Positions 16,245 to 18,680 of a stretch of DNA of 18,680 nucleotides are shown here, in pieces. Within the stretch, counting starts at the first letter, position 1. The number at the start of each line of letters is the position of its first letter. The notes beneath the pieces were generated by a model. The model did no database searches. It saw nothing but the letters and a program-made list of their open reading frames with translations, and had not been told where the DNA came from. Source of the DNA: SKW197 sp049970095 (GTDB lineage Archaea; Thermoplasmatota; Thermoplasmata; Lutacidiplasmatales; SKW197); assembly GCA_049970095.1 (NCBI GenBank), contig JBMFNP010000035.1, positions 1 through 18,680 on the forward strand. The letters run 5' to 3'. Position numbers and translations under genes: made by a program.

Positions 16245-16838
16245 ATGAGAAAAAAACGAAAGGATACAGACGAGGATGAAGAGACCATGGAACCTTGGGA
16301 CGATTTCTTTGATGATGACTACATTGGAAGAGAATTTGATGACTACATTGAAAGAGAATTTGAAAGGATCCACACAATTTTTGACAGGTTAAGGGAAAAC
16401 TTTGAAAAAGATGATGACAGATTCTTCCGTTCCAGCCCGATTATATATGGCTTTTCATTCAAGCTTGGACCTGATGGAAAACCTGTGATCCAGCGATTTG
16501 GGAATCTCCCGGGCATTGTGGGGATGCGTACTATTGATGAAAGGATGGGTGCGCTGCCCAGAGAGCCTTTGACAGATGTGGTGGATGGAAAGGACAGTTT
16601 TTCAGTCACTCTTGAGCTTCCTGGTGTTGAAAAAGATGACATTGATATCAGCATCTCAGGTGGTATTTTAAAAGTGAAGGTGGATGCACCTAACAGGAAA
16701 TATGCAAAGGAAATTGAACTTCCAAGAGATGTGGATGAAGCTTCCGCAAAGGCCTCGTTTAGAAACGGAGTGCTAGATATAACATTCCAGAAAAAGAAGG
16801 GTGAGAAGGAAAGCGGGAAAAAGATCCCCATACAGTGA
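16245..16838 (+). CDS. Hsp20 / small heat-shock protein
   Basis: 197 aa, longer than the 140-170 of typical archaeal Hsp20. The N-terminal 60 residues are very acidic and contain a near-duplicated segment (YIGREFDD / YIEREFER). The middle has YGFSFKLGPDGKPVIQRFGN, a segment seen in the archaeal Hsp20 branch. The alpha-crystallin domain is about 107-183 with F-R-N-G-V-L-D-I (172-179), and the C-terminal I-P-I (194-196) is the I-x-I/V motif that docks subunits into oligomers. It holds unfolding proteins for refolding. GGTGA five bases before ATG 16245 supports the start. It lies 45 bases behind the thermosome and 30 before grpE. Confidence 0.92.
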   Translation: MRKKRKDTDEDEETMEPWDDFFDDDYIGREFDDYIEREFERIHTIFDRLRENFEKDDDRFFRSSPIIYGFSFKLGPDGKPVIQRFGNLPGIVGMRTIDERMGALPREPLTDVVDGKDSFSVTLELPGVEKDDIDISISGGILKVKVDAPNRKYAKEIELPRDVDEASAKASFRNGVLDITFQKKKGEKESGKKIPIQ

Positions 16839-16868
16839 TGTACATTTCATGGACTTTTTAGGAAAGTT

Positions 16869-17441
16869 ATGACAAAGGATTCTGCTTCCCAGACAACACA
16901 TGAAAATTCTGCTGAGGAAAATAGGCTAGATGCTAACAAAGAGAAAGCAGAGAAAGAAGGGGCGCAAGAGGAAATTGAAGAATTGAAAAAATTGCTAAAT
17001 GCTAAAGATGCGGAAATAAAAGAGTTGAAAAATCAGATGCTTTACCTCCTTTCAGACTTTGAAAATTACAGGAAAAGGAAAGAAAGAGAGGCAGGAGAAT
17101 TGAAAAAGCATGCGCAAGTAGAATTTATGAAAAACCTTCTTCCATTTTTAGACACCCTGGACGCAATGGAAATAAACATTGAAAATGCGTCCAGTAATGT
17201 GCTTGCAGAAGGGTTGCTCGGACTGAAAAAAAATTTTTTTGAAATACTCACAAAAATGGGACTTTCTGAAATCCAGAGAGAATCATTTGACCCTAGATTT
17301 CACGAGGTAGAGGCTGTTATTCCTGCGGACACAGATGGAAGAATAATTGAGATTGTAAGGAAGGGTTATGTGATGGATGGGGTGGTACTCCGTCCTGCAA
17401 GGGTGATTATCGGTAAAAAAGAAGAGGGAAAAACAGAATGA
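16869..17441 (+). CDS. grpE: GrpE nucleotide exchange factor
   Basis: 190 aa. GrpE releases ADP from DnaK. It has a charged, flexible N-terminus, a long coiled coil (about 30-90, including LLSDFENYRKRKEREAGELK, the family signature), helices with the NLLPFLDTLD segment and the C-terminal beta domain (F-D-P-R-F-H-E-V, G-Y-V-M-D-G-V-V-L-R-P-A-R-V-I-I-G). It is complete. GGAAAG precedes the ATG. Archaea with GrpE normally carry dnaK and dnaJ, often alongside; here neither follows, since the next gene is on the other strand. Its placement behind hsp20 links it to the thermosome instead. Confidence 0.95.
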   Translation: MTKDSASQTTHENSAEENRLDANKEKAEKEGAQEEIEELKKLLNAKDAEIKELKNQMLYLLSDFENYRKRKEREAGELKKHAQVEFMKNLLPFLDTLDAMEINIENASSNVLAEGLLGLKKNFFEILTKMGLSEIQRESFDPRFHEVEAVIPADTDGRIIEIVRKGYVMDGVVLRPARVIIGKKEEGKTE

Positions 17442-17443
17442 TG

Positions 17444-17464
17444 CGGGGTTAACACCCTACGTGC
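17444..17464 (+). repeat. isolated copy of the ACCGTA-hairpin unit
   Basis: CGGGGTTAACACCCTACGTG matches the reverse complement of 4167-4187 (CGGGGTTACACCCTACGGT) except for one inserted A and a changed end. It forms the same GGGT/ACCC hairpin. It lies directly after the grpE stop, in a 41-base gap between convergent genes. Confidence 0.5.
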
Positions 17465-17482
17465 CCCCAGATTCAATCCCCG

Positions 17483-17998
17483 TCACCATGTGACCTCAAA
17501 ACAGCAAAATTTGCCGTTTTTTGACTGGCATTCCGTCTCTTTAACATTGAGATTGTGGTTAGTGTGCTCTCCCACTCCTTTTAGAAATCCAATCCAGGTA
17601 TGGCAGCATTCTTCCCCTACATTTATGTTTCCAACATAAAACTTAGCACTGTGTTCCTCCATATGTACTGAAATGTGTGCATAGTCAAAAAGCTCAGTGA
17701 GTGTGTATGCCAGTTTCTGAATTGCTTTTTTTACATCCTTCTCAGGGGATTTCTGAAGCATTGTCAGTGCCACATATTTTCCTGCATTTAAAACATGCTC
17801 CGGGCTCTTTTCTCTGTTTATCCAGGAAATAATCTCAAACAGACAGGAAACCGGGTAGCTTGTACTCTCTTCAATCTTTCCGTACTTTTGAAGTCCTGTC
17901 TCCTTCAGGCAGGAATTGTATCCTAGGACGCCCCACCTGCTGGTTATGTAGTTTAGATAGAGATTGAGAAATCTCCCTCTTACATATGAGGATGGCAT
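17483..17998 (-). CDS. V4R-like small-molecule-binding domain protein
   Basis: 171 aa. The C-terminal half carries a cysteine pattern like V4R (4-vinyl reductase) domains: C131-C132-H followed by G-F-L-x-G-V, then E-T-E-C157 and G-K-F-C165-C166-F-E-V. The N-terminal half (YVRGRFLNLYLNYITSRWG) is helical and resembles the oligomerising part of V4R/HNOB-related proteins. V4R domains bind small hydrocarbon-like ligands or metal and commonly feed regulators. There is no DNA-binding domain, so this would be a stand-alone sensor or enzyme. TATA box TTTATATATC (18021-18030) predicts a leaderless start at the ATG. It converges on grpE. Confidence 0.6.
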   Translation of the reverse strand: MPSSYVRGRFLNLYLNYITSRWGVLGYNSCLKETGLQKYGKIEESTSYPVSCLFEIISWINREKSPEHVLNAGKYVALTMLQKSPEKDVKKAIQKLAYTLTELFDYAHISVHMEEHSAKFYVGNINVGEECCHTWIGFLKGVGEHTNHNLNVKETECQSKNGKFCCFEVTW

Positions 17999-18124
17999 TC
18001 AATTAAGGTTATGATTTTATGATATATAAACTTTACAAGTGCAATGCTGTGTTGCATAACTTAAAAATACCTGAGCGCTACCGTTCCGGGATGGAGAAAA
18101 GTAAAAATATTGTCCAAACTAAAC

Positions 18125-18180
18125 CTTATATGCGCTATGTTGGGTTAGGGTTGATAATAAAAGATAATAAAAAGGAGGAA
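18125..18180 (+). promoter_or_regulatory. promoter and ribosome site of the beta-helix gene
   Basis: TATA-like CTTATATG at 18125-18132 and a strong AAGGAGGAA at 18172-18180, seven bases from ATG 18186. Both look intact even though the reading frame behind them is broken. Confidence 0.5.
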
Positions 18181-18185
18181 TATAT

Positions 18186-18680
18186 ATGGACAAAAGTCTA
18201 ACCTCTAATGAGAGAAAAAGCCCATGTGGCCATGGGCTTACAAATGGGCTCAGAAACAGCGGTGCAAATAGAAGAAATCAGAGAGGGATGAAGGAAAAGC
18301 ATACCCCATAGTGGCTCCCAATATTTGTGCTTGGCTTGCTTGTGCTGAGTGCCTTTGTAATCCTCACTATGCCCAACGCAAGTGCATGGAAAACAAAACC
18401 GCAAACAAGGGGCACAGCACATGCGCCCATCCACATAACTGGAAATGCTGATTTTGCAACTCAGGCAGTAAATGAGGGCTGGCCAGGTAATGGCTTACAG
18501 ACAAATCCGTACATAATAGATGGCTATGACATTGATGGCAAGGTGGCAGTTATTGTATCTGGATAGAGAACACTACAGCATGGTTCGTGGTGCGGAGTTG
18601 CAAGGTGTGGGGTGCAACCAACACGAGCACAGAACCCTCTGGCAGTGGGATTGCTCTGGAGAATGTTACTAATGGCTGTC
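18186..18680 (+). pseudogene. secreted/surface beta-helix protein, broken and partial
   Basis: From ATG 18186 the frame encodes a basic N-terminus of 41 residues, then TAG (18309-18311), then WLPIFVLGLLVLSAFVILTM as a signal or anchor helix, and the start of a parallel beta-helix domain (APIHITGNADF, NPYIIDGYDIDG). At 18537-18544 the frame slips: the downstream frame, beginning CAA 18539, reads QGGSYCIWIENTTAWFVVRS and continues the repeat to the window edge with no stop, while the original frame ends at TAG 18564. A one-base deletion explains this. The family is NosD/right-handed beta-helix, typical of archaeal cell-surface proteins. It could be a decaying gene or a sequence error; a recoded UAG is less likely because two independent lesions are needed. 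Confidence 0.65.
18218..18239 (+). repeat. 9-bp perfect hairpin inside the beta-helix reading frame
   Basis: AAGCCCATG and CATGGGCTT around the loop TGGC, 10 codons after the start. It has no T-tract behind it, so it is not an obvious terminator; it could slow or regulate translation or be chance. Confidence 0.4.

Noticed and set aside
17444..17490. tRNA remnant or attachment site (GATTCAATCCCCG with CACCA nearby)
   Set aside because: The T-loop-like word is not flanked by a pairing stem, and no integrase or element boundary is seen.
18019..18201. 60-residue plus-strand frame before the beta-helix gene
   Set aside because: It begins in the opposing promoter region, overlaps the next gene's promoter and ribosome site, and has no composition or family support.

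Overview
The window is archaeal and most likely from an anaerobic, thermophilic member of the Thermoplasmata (Thermoplasmatota). The 16S rRNA carries archaeal signature segments. TATA boxes lie about 25 bases upstream of many starts. The genes include Nop5, a thermosome, archaeal RecJ, uS15 with the eukaryote-like N-terminus, a tungsten-type aldehyde:ferredoxin oxidoreductase (AOR) and a tRNA with a bulge-helix-bulge intron. The 16S gene stands alone: a protein gene converges on its 3' end 55 bases away, with no 23S or tRNA-Ala behind it. Unlinked rRNA genes are known from Thermoplasma and its relatives. The assignment below class level is not resolved.

Layout. 1-1314 (-) is the N-terminal part of a long coiled-coil protein. 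1427-2124 holds two small genes on opposite strands with a perfect 12-bp palindrome between them. 2249-3028 (-) is a metallo-beta-lactamase-fold hydrolase, followed by an intron-containing tRNA-Asp (+). 3273-3848 (-) is a dolichol-kinase-like membrane protein. 3952-4215 is a G+C-rich array of degenerate repeats, each a hairpin behind the word ACCGTA. 4259-6226 (+) is a compact run: nop5, a membrane/zinc-ribbon protein, a DUF167 protein and a Toprim protein. 6281-7756 (-) is 16S rRNA. 7757-8464 has no protein gene: it holds the 16S leader with three stem-loops, divergent promoters for 16S and rpsO that share an identical 13-base element, and possibly a small RNA. 8465-12009 (+) is rpsO, archaeal recJ and a DUF1614-RDD membrane protein. 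This run overlaps by 47 bases, tail to tail, the AOR of a ferredoxin-AOR operon (14231-11963, -). tRNA-Ser (-) follows, then a protein-folding cluster: thermosome, Hsp20 and GrpE (14547-17441, +). A V4R-like protein (-) and a damaged surface beta-helix gene (+) close the window.

Themes. The window mixes information processing (16S, uS15, Nop5, RecJ, tRNAs), protein quality control (thermosome, Hsp20, GrpE, without dnaK/dnaJ in view) and anaerobic electron transfer (AOR plus a four-cluster ferredoxin). The least explained parts are the ACCGTA-hairpin array with a second copy of one unit at 17444, the structured rRNA leader with its possible small RNA, the aspartate at a cluster-ligand position of the AOR, and the three-part DUF1614/helical/RDD protein.
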